A stretch of 56,224 nucleotides of DNA from the NCBI GenBank assembly GCA_945861245.1, contig CAMAUE010000015.1, forward strand, positions 1-56,224, in the 5' to 3' direction. A model generated the notes under the pieces. It was not told the DNA's origin, made no database searches, and was given only the letters and a program-made list of their open reading frames with translations. Source of the stretch: Singulisphaera sp. GP187 (GTDB taxonomy: Bacteria; Planctomycetota; Planctomycetia; Gemmatales; Gemmataceae). Made by a program: the position numbers and the translations under genes. Shown here in pieces: positions 7,703 to 15,683 of the stretch (positions are counted from its first letter, which is position 1; every line of letters begins with the position of its first letter).

Positions 7703-8608
7703 TCAGTGCGCCGCTCCGACCACATCCGCCACGCGATGAGCGTGCAGCATCTTCATCGCATCCGGCAGCTGATCGACGAGCCGGGTTGACACGCTCGGGT
7801 CGAAGAAATTCGCCGTGCCAATTTGAACTGCGGACGCACCGGCGACGAGGAACTCCATCACGTCGTCAATGGTGCTGATTCCGCCGACGCCGATGATCGG
7901 CACTTTCACGTTTTTCGCGACCAGCCAAACCAACCGCAATGCGAGCGGCTTGATTGCCGGACCGGACAGGCCACCGGTGATGTTGCCCAGGATCGGCTTG
8001 CGCTTGCGCCAGTCGATCGCGATGCCCACAAACGTGTTCACGAGCGACACGGCATCGGCACCCGCATCGGCGGCAGCTTGAGCGATCGGCACGATGTTCG
8101 TCACGTTCGGCGTCAGTTTTGCGATGATCGGCAGCGGACAAACCGCACGCACGTCAGCGACGATCTTGTGAATCATCGCGGCATCGGTCGCGAAATCCAA
8201 TCCGCCGGACACATTCGGACACGACAGGTTCAGCTCCAATCCCGCCAGGCCAGGCTCCCTGCCGATCTGCGCCGCCATCGTCACGAATTCGTCCGCCGTC
8301 TTGCCCGCGATATTGGCGATGATCGCAGTTGGCAGGGTGCGCAGGTAAGGCAGATGATGCGCGATGAAGTGGTCAATGCCATCGTTGTCCAGTCCGATGG
8401 CGTTGAGCATGCCCGACGTGGTTTCGACGGTGCGCGGCGGCGGGTTGCCTGCGCGCGGTGACTTCGTGACCGTCTTCGGAATGATCCCGCCGAGCTTGGC
8501 GAAATCGACTGCGCCGGCCATCTCGCGCGCATAGCCAAACGTTCCCGATGCGACAAGAATCGGGTTGGCGAGACGAAGGCGACCGAGAGTAACGGAGAAG
8601 TCAAGCAT
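7703..8608 (-). CDS. pyrD: Dihydroorotate dehydrogenase, class 1B type
   Basis: This 301-residue cytoplasmic flavoprotein oxidises dihydroorotate to orotate in pyrimidine synthesis. NLSCPNV places the catalytic Cys at about residue 130, the class 1 base; class 2 membrane enzymes have Ser. [15 protein letters not shown] and [10 protein letters not shown] are typical FMN and substrate segments, and GVGGI near the C-terminus is the phosphate-binding loop of the FMN barrel. The length fits class 1B, which normally pairs with an electron-transfer subunit (PyrK); none is in the window. The next pyrimidine gene here, carB, is 26 kb away, so the pathway is scattered. Confidence 0.92.
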   Translation of the reverse strand: MLDFSVTLGRLRLANPILVASGTFGYAREMAGAVDFAKLGGIIPKTVTKSPRAGNPPPRTVETTSGMLNAIGLDNDGIDHFIAHHLPYLRTLPTAIIANIAGKTADEFVTMAAQIGREPGLAGLELNLSCPNVSGGLDFATDAAMIHKIVADVRAVCPLPIIAKLTPNVTNIVPIAQAAADAGADAVSLVNTFVGIAIDWRKRKPILGNITGGLSGPAIKPLALRLVWLVAKNVKVPIIGVGGISTIDDVMEFLVAGASAVQIGTANFFDPSVSTRLVDQLPDAMKMLHAHRVADVVGAAH

Positions 8609-8620
8609 GGGTATGGTTTT

Positions 8621-8674
8621 CCGCTTGCGGCTTAGCGCTCGCGCGGCACCTTGCGAGCGCTAAGCCGCAAGCGG
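8621..8674. repeat. Family 1 palindromic element
   Basis: CCGCTTGCGGCTTAGCGCTC and its complement are almost perfect. The element lies between two co-directional minus-strand genes. Confidence 0.9.
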
Positions 8675-8682
8675 TTAATTCG

Positions 8683-10449
8683 TCAATTTTTCTCGTCCGC
8701 TGGGCCTTTCTTTTCCTCGTTCATCGGCGCAGCGCCGCCTGGGCGCGGGCCGGCTTCCACATTCGCGATCCCGGCATTCGGAACACCGGGCATGAACCGC
8801 GAGCGGACGAATTCCGTCGCGCTGCGGGCTTTGCGGAAGCCGACCATGTGTCCGAAATTCTCGGCGGAGATCATGATTAACCCGCGGTCGGTGGCGTCTT
8901 TCTTCATCTGAGCGATCGCGCGGTTGATGACCTCGACGCGATCCCCGTTGGCGAGCGGTTCTTTGCCGAGCTGCTCATTCGGCGCTTCCTTGTCCTTGGC
9001 TGGCTCCTTCTCCATTTCCTTCTCATCCACCTTCGGCGCGGCACCCTTATCTTTGTCATTGCCCGCAGTCGTTGTACCGAGGATGACATAACGCGTGCGC
9101 CCGGTGACGCTGCCGCGAATCGTGCCATCGACGGGATCGACGTAGGCGTCGACATGCATGCCGTTGCGGCGAAGGAGATGTAGGAAGTCGTCCATTTGGC
9201 GTTTCTGCTCGAACGGGCTGTTGGTGGGTTCGCCGGTGATGCTGACATTACCTGCGACGGCGACGCGCGATCCCCAAAAGAGGTTGAAGAGGAGATCGCC
9301 CTCGCGGAGGAAGTTATCAAGCTCGCGCACGGTGCGTGATTGGAGGTTCAGGGGGATTTCCTCGCCGCGAGTGTCGTAGAGGGAAGTGATGCGTGCGAAG
9401 GACGTGGTTTCATCGACGACTTTGACGACTTCGATGGTGCCCTTGAGGAGTTTGAAAGCGCGGTCGGCGTTGTTGGCGAAGACATTGAAGGTTAGGCCGA
9501 CGACGACGCCGTGCTCGCTGCCACGATCGATGGTGACTTGGCGAATTTCGGAATCGACGCGGGTGATGGCGCCGACTTTGTGATCCCAAAGTGAAGTGCC
9601 GCCGCTGATGTCGAGGATAAGGGGAAACGCGCCGGTTCCACCGCCACCGGCAACCGCTCCGCCTGGTGGGCCACCTTTGCCGAGCCGCTTGTCTTCATCG
9701 CGTTCGGCTTTGAGGATGGCAAGTTCCTTGTTGATTCGCCGCAATTCGTCCGCGTGCAAGTCCTTGACGGCATTGAGTGCGTCGGATGTCTCGGTATGCT
9801 TGTCTTTTTCTTCCTTCAATTGATTTCGTAGTTTTGTGAATGCGTCCGCATTGCCTTTTACGCGGTTGAACGCCTCAGCTTCATACTTGGAGATCTGATC
9901 CTTGATGTCATCCTGAAACTTATCGCGCAGCACGGTGTAGTTCTCGGATATTTTCTCCATGCGCTGCTTGGCGATGACCGACGCTTCCAGTTTTGCCTCG
10001 AGGTCCTTGGCCCGGGCCTGGGCAGCGGCGAGTTCCTGGCCGAACGTTGATTTGAACGCCCCGTTTTCGTCGATCTTGAGCCGAGCCTCCAGGTCCTCCA
10101 GGAGCTTTTTCGCGCCATCATGTTTGGCATCGGAGCTAAATTGGCCTGCGACGTACTTATCGTGGGTGTTTTTCATCAACTCAAGTTCCTGCCCTTCGAT
10201 TTTGTCGCCCGCCGCCGTGCGGATGGAGTTGAAGAGGTAGGTGCTGAATTCCCTGCCGTTCTGCTCGACCTTGACCTTGGCCTCGAGCGTGCGCATTTTC
10301 GGCTCAAATTCCGTCAGGCCGGCCTGCGCGTAATAGCCCCAGAGTCCAAGCCCGATGGTAGAGAGTACGAACATGATGAGAAAGACGATGATGACGACAT
10401 TCGGATTGCCGCTTTTGTCTTTTTTCTTCTTCTTTGCGGTAGCAGCCAT
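8683..10449 (-). CDS. Membrane-anchored coiled-coil protein of unknown function
   Basis: This 588-residue protein has a lysine-rich cytoplasmic tip (MAATAKKKKKDKSG), one transmembrane helix at about residues 17-41 (VVIIVFLIMFVLSTIGLGLW), and a long heptad-like charged region to about 260 that should be a coiled coil. A glycine-rich hinge follows, then a beta-rich globular part to about 440 and an acidic-basic low-complexity stretch (EMEKEPAKDKEAPNEQ). Residues 505-560 form a second small domain. GAGGGTGA precedes the ATG at a normal distance. I do not recognise the family; it looks planctomycete-specific and may act in the cell envelope. Confidence 0.75.
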   Translation of the reverse strand: MAATAKKKKKDKSGNPNVVIIVFLIMFVLSTIGLGLWGYYAQAGLTEFEPKMRTLEAKVKVEQNGREFSTYLFNSIRTAAGDKIEGQELELMKNTHDKYVAGQFSSDAKHDGAKKLLEDLEARLKIDENGAFKSTFGQELAAAQARAKDLEAKLEASVIAKQRMEKISENYTVLRDKFQDDIKDQISKYEAEAFNRVKGNADAFTKLRNQLKEEKDKHTETSDALNAVKDLHADELRRINKELAILKAERDEDKRLGKGGPPGGAVAGGGGTGAFPLILDISGGTSLWDHKVGAITRVDSEIRQVTIDRGSEHGVVVGLTFNVFANNADRAFKLLKGTIEVVKVVDETTSFARITSLYDTRGEEIPLNLQSRTVRELDNFLREGDLLFNLFWGSRVAVAGNVSITGEPTNSPFEQKRQMDDFLHLLRRNGMHVDAYVDPVDGTIRGSVTGRTRYVILGTTTAGNDKDKGAAPKVDEKEMEKEPAKDKEAPNEQLGKEPLANGDRVEVINRAIAQMKKDATDRGLIMISAENFGHMVGFRKARSATEFVRSRFMPGVPNAGIANVEAGPRPGGAAPMNEEKKGPADEKN

Positions 10450-10669
10450 GAGTCACCCTCACAATGACGGAGATGACGATAGATGATGTTAGTCGGCGCG
10501 GGTCATTCAATCATCAATCTACGATCACCAATTCAAAATCACGAATCCTATTCCAGTCTAAGCAGTTTCCCGGTTGTGTCAATCGTTTTGTGGCGGGAAA
10601 GCTTGCCGAGAACGCACGGCGTTCGGCCTGGCGCGGTTGTGCCGATTTGTGGTGGTATCGTTCGCGCCA

Positions 10670-10705
10670 CAAGCCCGACAGGCGACGAAGGAGCCTGCGG
10701 GCTTG
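10670..10705. repeat. Solitary family 3 hairpin
   Basis: CAAGCCCGACAGGC pairs with GCCTGCGGGCTTG around a 9-base loop. It looks like a single short form of the longer elements at 14293 and 26514. Confidence 0.7.
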
Positions 10706-10743
10706 GCATTCATTTTTTCCCGTGTAAGGAGAAAGGCCAATAC

Positions 10744-10771
10744 TTGACAAAAAAGTACAGATATTTAAAAT
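10744..10771 (+). promoter_or_regulatory. Promoter and possible operator of the Rrf2 gene
   Basis: TTGACA (10744-10749) and TAAAAT (10766-10771) are 16 bases apart, the best sigma-70-like promoter in the window. A small dyad, TACTT with AAGTA (10741-10745 and 10753-10757), overlaps the -35 box and could be an autoregulatory operator. The operator is inference. Confidence 0.6.
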
Positions 10772-10802
10772 GACACGAGCGACACCCCATTGGAGGTCGG
10801 CA

Positions 10803-11312
10803 ATGAAGATCACTGCGCAAGAAGAATATGGCCTGCGTTGCTTACTTCGACTCGCCAAGGCCGAGAGCGGGGTTGCCACGCTGCCGGAAGTCGCCGCTGC
10901 TGAGGGGTTGTCGCAACCCTATGTCGCGAAATTGATGGCCGTGCTGCGAAACGCCGGCATCATCGAAAGCACGCGCGGCCGCACCGGCGGGTATCGACTC
11001 GCCCAACCGCTGGACACCATTGGCCTGGGTACGCTGTTGTTGACGCTCGGCGAGCCGTTGTTCGACGAGATCGACTATTGCCAAAAACACGCAGGTACGG
11101 AAGCGCCCAACGGCGTCTGCCGTAATCATGACACCTGTACGTTGAAATCGGTTTGGCAGACGCTCGAACACTGGATGAGGCGAACGCTTGACCAGATCAC
11201 GCTCGCCGACCTCGTGCAGCACGAAAGCCGACTGCCCGAGCTATTGCGCGAACGTTTGGCAACGGCGGCGTTTGAAGAAGTGCCGTTAATTTCGCTGGGT
11301 GTCGGGCGTTGA
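10803..11312 (+). CDS. Rrf2-family transcriptional regulator (IscR/SufR-like)
   Basis: This 169-residue protein is an Rrf2 winged-helix repressor. The N-terminus MKITAQEEYGLRCLLRLA and the recognition part (SQPYVAKLMAVLRNAG, STRGRTGGYRLA) fit the family closely. Three cysteines (in DYCQKH, GVCRNH and DTCTLKS) are spaced like those that bind an Fe-S cluster in IscR-type members, so it probably senses cluster status. I used the ATG at 10803, preceded by GGAGG at 10792-10796. The gene lies directly upstream of the suf operon with the same orientation, which strongly suggests that it controls that operon. A palindromic element separates it from sufB. Confidence 0.9.
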   Translation: MKITAQEEYGLRCLLRLAKAESGVATLPEVAAAEGLSQPYVAKLMAVLRNAGIIESTRGRTGGYRLAQPLDTIGLGTLLLTLGEPLFDEIDYCQKHAGTEAPNGVCRNHDTCTLKSVWQTLEHWMRRTLDQITLADLVQHESRLPELLRERLATAAFEEVPLISLGVGR

Positions 11313-11318
11313 AGTCCG

Positions 11319-11407
11319 CAAGCCCCAGGATGAGCGCAGCGATTCCTGGGGGTAAAAGCGCCCGTTTGCATGACCCCCAGGAATCGCTGCGCTCATCCTG
11401 GGGCTTG
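11319..11407. repeat. Family 3 palindromic element
   Basis: The left arm begins CAAGCCCCAGGATGAGCGCA and the right arm mirrors it nearly perfectly. Each arm also folds on itself (CCCCAGGA with TCCTGGGG). It sits between the regulator and sufB. Confidence 0.9.
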
Positions 11408-11431
11408 ACGGAATGATACAAGGATTTACTT

Positions 11432-12889
11432 ATGTCTACTGCAACCCAAACCATTGAACAATTCGCCAATAAAGAGTACGAGTGGGGCTTCACGAGCGAC
11501 ATCGACGCCGATGCCCTGCCCAAAGGCTTGAGCGAAGACATCGTTCGCCGAATCAGCGCGTTCAAGAAAGAGCCGCAATGGTTGCTGGATTGGCGGCTCA
11601 AAGCGTATCGCCATTGGACGACGATGGAAGAACCTCGCTGGTGGCCGAACGTTTCGTTCCCGCCGATCGACTATCAGGACATGATCTATTACTCCGCGCC
11701 GAAACAAAAGGTGCAGCTGTCGAGCCTCGATGAAGTCGATCCGGAGTTGCTCAAAACTTTCGAGAAGCTCGGCATCTCGCTCGATGAGCAAAAACGCCTC
11801 AGCGGCGTCGGCATCGCCGTCGATGCGGTGTTCGACTCGGTATCCGTGGCGACGACGTTCAAAGGCAAGCTCGCCGAGATCGGCGTCATCTTCTGCTCGT
11901 TCTCCGAAGCGGTGCACAACCATCCCGAAATCGTCAAGAAATACCTTGGCTCCGTCGTGCCCTACAGCGACAACTATTTCGCGACGCTCAACTCCGCCGT
12001 GTTCAGCGATGGCTCGTTCGCCTACATCCCGAAGGGCGTGAGATGCCCGATGGAGCTGTCCACCTACTTCCGCATCAACGCGAAAGAGACCGGGCAGTTC
12101 GAGCGCACATTGATCGTCTGCGAAGAAGGCGCGTACGTCAGCTATCTCGAAGGCTGCACCGCTCCGATCCGCGATGAGAATCAGCTGCACGCCGCCGTCG
12201 TCGAACTCGTCGCCGTCGGCGAGAACTCGCAGATCAAGTATTCCACCGTGCAGAACTGGTATCCCGGCGACAAGGACGGCAAAGGCGGAATCTACAACTT
12301 CGTCACCAAACGCGGCGCTGCCCGTGGCCGCAATAGCAAAATATCGTGGACCCAGGTCGAGACCGGCAGCGCCATCACCTGGAAGTATCCGAGCTGCATC
12401 CTCATCGGCGAAGGTTCGGTCGGCGAGTTCTACTCCGTCGCCCTCACCAACCACATGCAACAAGCCGACACCGGCACGAAGATGATCCACGTAGGTAAAA
12501 ACACCAAGAGCACCATCGTCAGCAAAGGCATCTCTGCGGGCAAGGGCCAAAACACCTACCGCGGGCAGGTCAAGATTCTCAAAGGAGCCGAGAACTCACG
12601 CAACTACAGTCAATGCGATTCGCTGCTGCTGGGCGATCGCTGTGGCGCTCACACGTTCCCGTATATCGAAGTGAAGAACACGAGTTCCACCGTCGAGCAC
12701 GAAGCGTCCACGTCAAAGATCGGCGAAGACCAAATCTTCTACTGCAAGCAACGCGGCCTGAGTGCCGAGGACGCCGTCGGCATGATCGTCAACGGCTTCT
12801 GCAAAGAGGTGTTCAAGGAACTGCCGATGGAATTCGCGGTGGAGGCGAAGAAGCTGCTCGGCGTGAGTCTGGAGGGGAGCGTGGGGTGA
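11432..12889 (+). CDS. sufB: Fe-S cluster assembly scaffold SufB
   Basis: This 485-residue protein is the SufB component of the SufBCD scaffold on which Fe-S clusters are built in the cytoplasm. Conserved blocks include [38 protein letters not shown], and the C-terminal [20 protein letters not shown] with the cysteine and histidine region used for cluster building. AAGGA precedes the ATG. The stop codon overlaps the start of hicA by one base. The last 80 bases are duplicated, with about 10 percent divergence, downstream of hicB, so the 3' end of this gene was involved in the insertion of the toxin-antitoxin module. The protein itself appears intact. Confidence 0.97.
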   Translation: MSTATQTIEQFANKEYEWGFTSDIDADALPKGLSEDIVRRISAFKKEPQWLLDWRLKAYRHWTTMEEPRWWPNVSFPPIDYQDMIYYSAPKQKVQLSSLDEVDPELLKTFEKLGISLDEQKRLSGVGIAVDAVFDSVSVATTFKGKLAEIGVIFCSFSEAVHNHPEIVKKYLGSVVPYSDNYFATLNSAVFSDGSFAYIPKGVRCPMELSTYFRINAKETGQFERTLIVCEEGAYVSYLEGCTAPIRDENQLHAAVVELVAVGENSQIKYSTVQNWYPGDKDGKGGIYNFVTKRGAARGRNSKISWTQVETGSAITWKYPSCILIGEGSVGEFYSVALTNHMQQADTGTKMIHVGKNTKSTIVSKGISAGKGQNTYRGQVKILKGAENSRNYSQCDSLLLGDRCGAHTFPYIEVKNTSSTVEHEASTSKIGEDQIFYCKQRGLSAEDAVGMIVNGFCKEVFKELPMEFAVEAKKLLGVSLEGSVG

Positions 12890-12891
12890 TG
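12812..12891. repeat. Direct repeat flanking HicAB, copy 1 (sufB 3' end)
   Basis: This is the functional end of sufB plus the overlapping hicA start. It matches 13319-13399 with one inserted base and roughly nine substitutions, several of them silent in the sufB frame. Confidence 0.9.
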
Positions 12892-13086
12892 CCAAAGAAG
12901 ATTCGGGAGTTGAAGGCGATGCTCAAGAAGGCGGGATTTCAATTGAGACCGGGCAAAGGTAACCACTCCGTGTGGACGCACGCTTTGCTACCCGGTCAAA
13001 AAATCACAATCTCCGGCAACGACGGAGATGATGCCAAGAAATACCTCGAAAAGGACGTGACGGCAGCCATTAAGGATCTGGAGTAA
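12889..13086 (+). CDS. hicA: HicA-family mRNA interferase toxin
   Basis: This is a 65-residue double-stranded-RNA-binding-like toxin that would cleave mRNA when freed from Hic[20 protein letters not shown] is the typical start, and GKGNHSVWTHA carries the catalytic histidine. The ATG overlaps the sufB stop as TGATG, so translation is likely coupled to sufB. Length and motifs are intact. The position inside an essential operon is unusual: toxin supply would follow suf expression. Whether the toxin is active cannot be told from sequence. Confidence 0.88.
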   Translation: MPKKIRELKAMLKKAGFQLRPGKGNHSVWTHALLPGQKITISGNDGDDAKKYLEKDVTAAIKDLE

Positions 13087-13091
13087 AAACC

Positions 13092-13310
13092 ATGATATAC
13101 AAGTACAGCATGAAGATCGAATGGTCAGACGAGGATCAGACATTTGTCGTTTCGCTTCCCGAGTTCGGTCCCTATGCTAAAACGCACGGCGACACCTATG
13201 AGGAAGCCGTACGCATGGGGCGCGAAGCGATTGAGAGCCTGATCGATGCCTTCCAAGCGGAGGAACGAGCGTTGCCGGACCCGACAAAACATGAATTAGT
13301 CTCGGCCTAA
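13092..13310 (+). CDS. hicB: HicB-family antitoxin
   Basis: This 72-residue protein is the short form of HicB, which binds HicA in a partial RNase H-like fold. YKYSMKIEWSDEDQTFVVSL, PEFGPYAKTHGDTYEEA and the helix around REAIESLI match the family. There is no C-terminal DNA-binding domain, so autorepression by HicB alone is doubtful; control may come from the Rrf2-suf promoter instead. It starts five bases after the hicA stop. A decayed copy of the sufB 3' end begins just after its stop codon. Confidence 0.88.
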   Translation: MIYKYSMKIEWSDEDQTFVVSLPEFGPYAKTHGDTYEEAVRMGREAIESLIDAFQAEERALPDPTKHELVSA

Positions 13311-13318
13311 AGTAGTTA

Positions 13319-13399
13319 TTCAAGGAAGTTGCCAATGGAATTCGCGGTGGAAGCGAAGCAGCTTCTGGGCGTGAGTCTGGAGGGCAGCGTGGGGTGATG
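13319..13399 (+). pseudogene. Duplicated 3' end of sufB (direct repeat copy 2)
   Basis: From 13335 this reads [20 protein letters not shown] and stop, against [20 protein letters not shown] at the end of SufB. One amino-acid change (Lys to Gln) and several silent changes separate the copies. An extra base upstream breaks the longer frame. It is the scar of the event that placed HicAB in the operon. Confidence 0.9.
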
Positions 13400-13522
13400 G
13401 TTCCTCGTTATAGCGCCCGCACCGAGCCATGCGATCGCGTTGCTTGCTGCGGGCGCCAAACGAAGAAAACACATTGTGTCTAGGTGAATTTACAATCCTG
13501 TTTGAATTTGAAGTAGGAAGAA

Positions 13523-14257
13523 ATGCTAACCATCCACAACCTCCACGCCAAGGTCGCCGACAAGGACATCCTGCGCGGCATCAATCTCACCGTAAACCCC
13601 GGCGAGGTCCACGCCATCATGGGGCCGAACGGCTCGGGCAAGTCCACGCTTGCCGGCGTTCTGACGGGACGCGATGCGTATAGCGTCACCGACGGCGAAG
13701 TCCTCTTCGAGGGCAAGAACCTCCTCGACATGGCCCCTGAAGAACGTGCCGGCGAAGGCGTCTTCCTCGCCTTCCAGTACCCCGTCGAAATCCCCGGCGT
13801 CTCCAACAGCTACTTCCTGCGCGCCTCGGTCAATGCCGTGCGCAAGCATCGCGGCGAACCGGAACTCGATGCGGCGTCGTTTCTCAAAGTCGTCAAGCAG
13901 AAGATGAAAGTCCTGCACATGCCCGAGGACCTTCTGAAACGGCCCGTCAACGAAGGATTCTCCGGCGGCGAGAAGAAACGCAACGAAATCTTCCAGATGG
14001 CGGTGCTCGAACCGAAACTGTGCATCCTCGACGAGACCGATTCCGGCCTCGACATCGACGCCATGAAAGCCGTCGCCGACGGCGTCAACGCGCTGCGATC
14101 GAAGGACCGCGCGATGATCGTCATCACGCACTATCAGCGATTGCTCGACCACATCGTGCCGGACTTTGTGCATGTGTTGTCGCAAGGCCGAATCGTAAAA
14201 ACGGGCGGCAAGGGATTGGCGTTGGAGTTGGAAGCGCACGGCTACTCCGGGAATTGA
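13523..14257 (+). CDS. sufC: Fe-S cluster assembly ATPase SufC
   Basis: This 244-residue ABC-type ATPase drives conformational change of the SufBCD scaffold. Walker A is GPNGSGKST, the ABC signature is FSGGEKKRNE, and Walker B is LCILDETDSGLD. ITHYQRLL contains the switch histidine. AGGAAG precedes the ATG. A 120-base gap after the sufB remnant includes a GC-rich imperfect hairpin (around 13415-13457), which may reduce read-through from the HicAB section. Confidence 0.97.
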   Translation: MLTIHNLHAKVADKDILRGINLTVNPGEVHAIMGPNGSGKSTLAGVLTGRDAYSVTDGEVLFEGKNLLDMAPEERAGEGVFLAFQYPVEIPGVSNSYFLRASVNAVRKHRGEPELDAASFLKVVKQKMKVLHMPEDLLKRPVNEGFSGGEKKRNEIFQMAVLEPKLCILDETDSGLDIDAMKAVADGVNALRSKDRAMIVITHYQRLLDHIVPDFVHVLSQGRIVKTGGKGLALELEAHGYSGN

Positions 14258-14292
14258 AGATTTGAGATTGCAGATTGCAGATTGAAAACTAT

Positions 14293-14375
14293 CAAGCCCG
14301 CAGGTGAGCGCAGCGAACCTGCGGGGTCACGGCCGGCATTACCCCGAAGGTTCGCTGCGCTCGCCTGCGGGCTTG
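14293..14375. repeat. Family 3 palindromic element
   Basis: The arm CAAGCCCGCAGGTGAGCGCA is mirrored at the other end, and each arm forms its own hairpin (CCCGCAGG with CCTGCGGG). It lies inside the suf operon, between sufC and sufD, preceded by GATTGCAGATTGCAGATTG words at 14265-14285. Confidence 0.9.
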
Positions 14376-14393
14376 GAAGATAATTTGATCGAC

Positions 14394-15608
14394 ATGGACA
14401 AGACGAATTTCACAAACCTGTTCGCCGCGTTTGACCGCGAGGCATCGTCGCGCTATTGTGCTTTGCGACAAACGGCCCGCGAGCGATTTGCGGCGTTGCC
14501 TTTACCGACGACGCGTGGCGAGGATTGGCGTTTCACGAGTATCGCGCCGTTGCTTGAGACGCCGTTCGATCTGCCCGCCGCGGTAAGCGTGCCCCTGCCG
14601 CCCGCTGTCGGCCCGCGCCTTGTGTTCGTGAACGGCCGATACGCGAAAGGGCTGTCGTCGCCGATGCCGAATGGCGTGCGCGCCGGTTCGCTCGCCGACA
14701 TCGACGCCATCCAGATATCGCAGATCGCCTCGGAAACCGACAGCCCGTTCACCGCGCTGAATTCGAGCTTCCTGAGCGACGGCGCATGCATCATCGTCCC
14801 CGATGGCGTCGTTGTGGAAACGCCGATTGAAATCTTGTTTATGTCGCGACCAAACGGGAAGCCAATCGTCACGCATCCGCGCGTGTTGCTAGTCGCCGGC
14901 AAAAACGCCCAGGCCACGGTCATCGAGCGCTACCTCGGCGACGGTGTCTACTTCACCAATGCCGTCACCGAGATCGCCGTTGGCGAAGGCGCCGTCGTCG
15001 ATCATGTCAAGGTGCAGTCCGAAAGTGATACCGCATATCACATCGCCAATACGCAAATCGTGATGGCGGCGAAAGCCAACTTTACCTCGCACAACCTCTC
15101 GCTCGGCGGCGCGCTCGTGCGCAACGAGGTCCGCGTTCGCTTCGACGGCGAACATGCCGAGGCGACTGTCAACGGCCTGTACCTCGCCAAAGGCAAACAG
15201 CACGTCGATAACTTCACCGTCATCGATCACGCCAAGCCCAACTGTGCGAGCCATGAAATCTACAAAGGCGTCCTCGCCGATCGCGCCCATGGCGTCTTCA
15301 ACGGCAAAATCTTCGTCCGCAAAGACGCCCAGAAGACCGACGCCAAGCAGACCAACAAGGTGTTGCTGCTCTCCGACGACGCGACGATCAACACCAAGCC
15401 GCAGCTCGAAATCTTCGCCGACGACGTGAAATGCACGCACGGCGCGACGATCGGCCAACTCGCTGCGACGCAGCTGTTCTACTTGCGTTCGCGCGGCATC
15501 CCGCTCGAGCAAGCCCGCCGACTATTGACTTTCGCCTTCGCCAACGACATCGTCAACCGCGTCAAGATCGAGTCGATCCGCGCGGAACTGGAAGAACGCA
15601 TTGTTTAG
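14394..15608 (+). CDS. sufD: Fe-S cluster assembly protein SufD
   Basis: This 404-residue SufB paralogue completes the SufBCD complex. Typical features are PTTRGEDWRFTSIAPL near the N-terminus, the beta-helix core, and HGATIGQLAATQLFYLRSRG near the C-terminus with the conserved histidine region. I chose the ATG at 14394, after the palindromic element, since the ATG at 14304 would encode 30 residues from within the repeat. The stop codon TAG (15606-15608) is supplied by the first bases of the next repeat (TTTAGCC). Confidence 0.95.
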   Translation: MDKTNFTNLFAAFDREASSRYCALRQTARERFAALPLPTTRGEDWRFTSIAPLLETPFDLPAAVSVPLPPAVGPRLVFVNGRYAKGLSSPMPNGVRAGSLADIDAIQISQIASETDSPFTALNSSFLSDGACIIVPDGVVVETPIEILFMSRPNGKPIVTHPRVLLVAGKNAQATVIERYLGDGVYFTNAVTEIAVGEGAVVDHVKVQSESDTAYHIANTQIVMAAKANFTSHNLSLGGALVRNEVRVRFDGEHAEATVNGLYLAKGKQHVDNFTVIDHAKPNCASHEIYKGVLADRAHGVFNGKIFVRKDAQKTDAKQTNKVLLLSDDATINTKPQLEIFADDVKCTHGATIGQLAATQLFYLRSRGIPLEQARRLLTFAFANDIVNRVKIESIRAELEERIV

Positions 15609-15670
15609 CCGCTCGCCTTTGGCGAGCGCGGGCATCGAAATATCGCGCTCGCCAGAGGCGAGCGGCTAAA
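15604..15670. repeat. Family 2 palindromic element
   Basis: TTTAGCCGCTCGCCTTTGGC is mirrored by GCCAGAGGCGAGCGGCTAAA. Each arm is a hairpin (CGCTCGCC with GGCGAGCG). It provides the sufD stop and ends 13 bases before sufS-sufE. Confidence 0.9.
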
Positions 15671-15683
15671 TAAGGAATTTGAA

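Larger units (their letters stand above)
10450..10802. other. Intergenic region between divergent genes
   Basis: It holds CAATCATCAATC-type words at 10507-10520, an imperfect hairpin of repeat family 3 at 10670-10705 (CAAGCCCG against CGGGCTTG) and the Rrf2 promoter at 10744-10771. I see no convincing gene in the rest. Confidence 0.6.

Noticed and set aside
13400-13522. Additional small gene between the sufB remnant and sufC
   Set aside because: The short open frame has no family resemblance and overlaps the sufC ribosome-binding region; a hairpin explains the region better.
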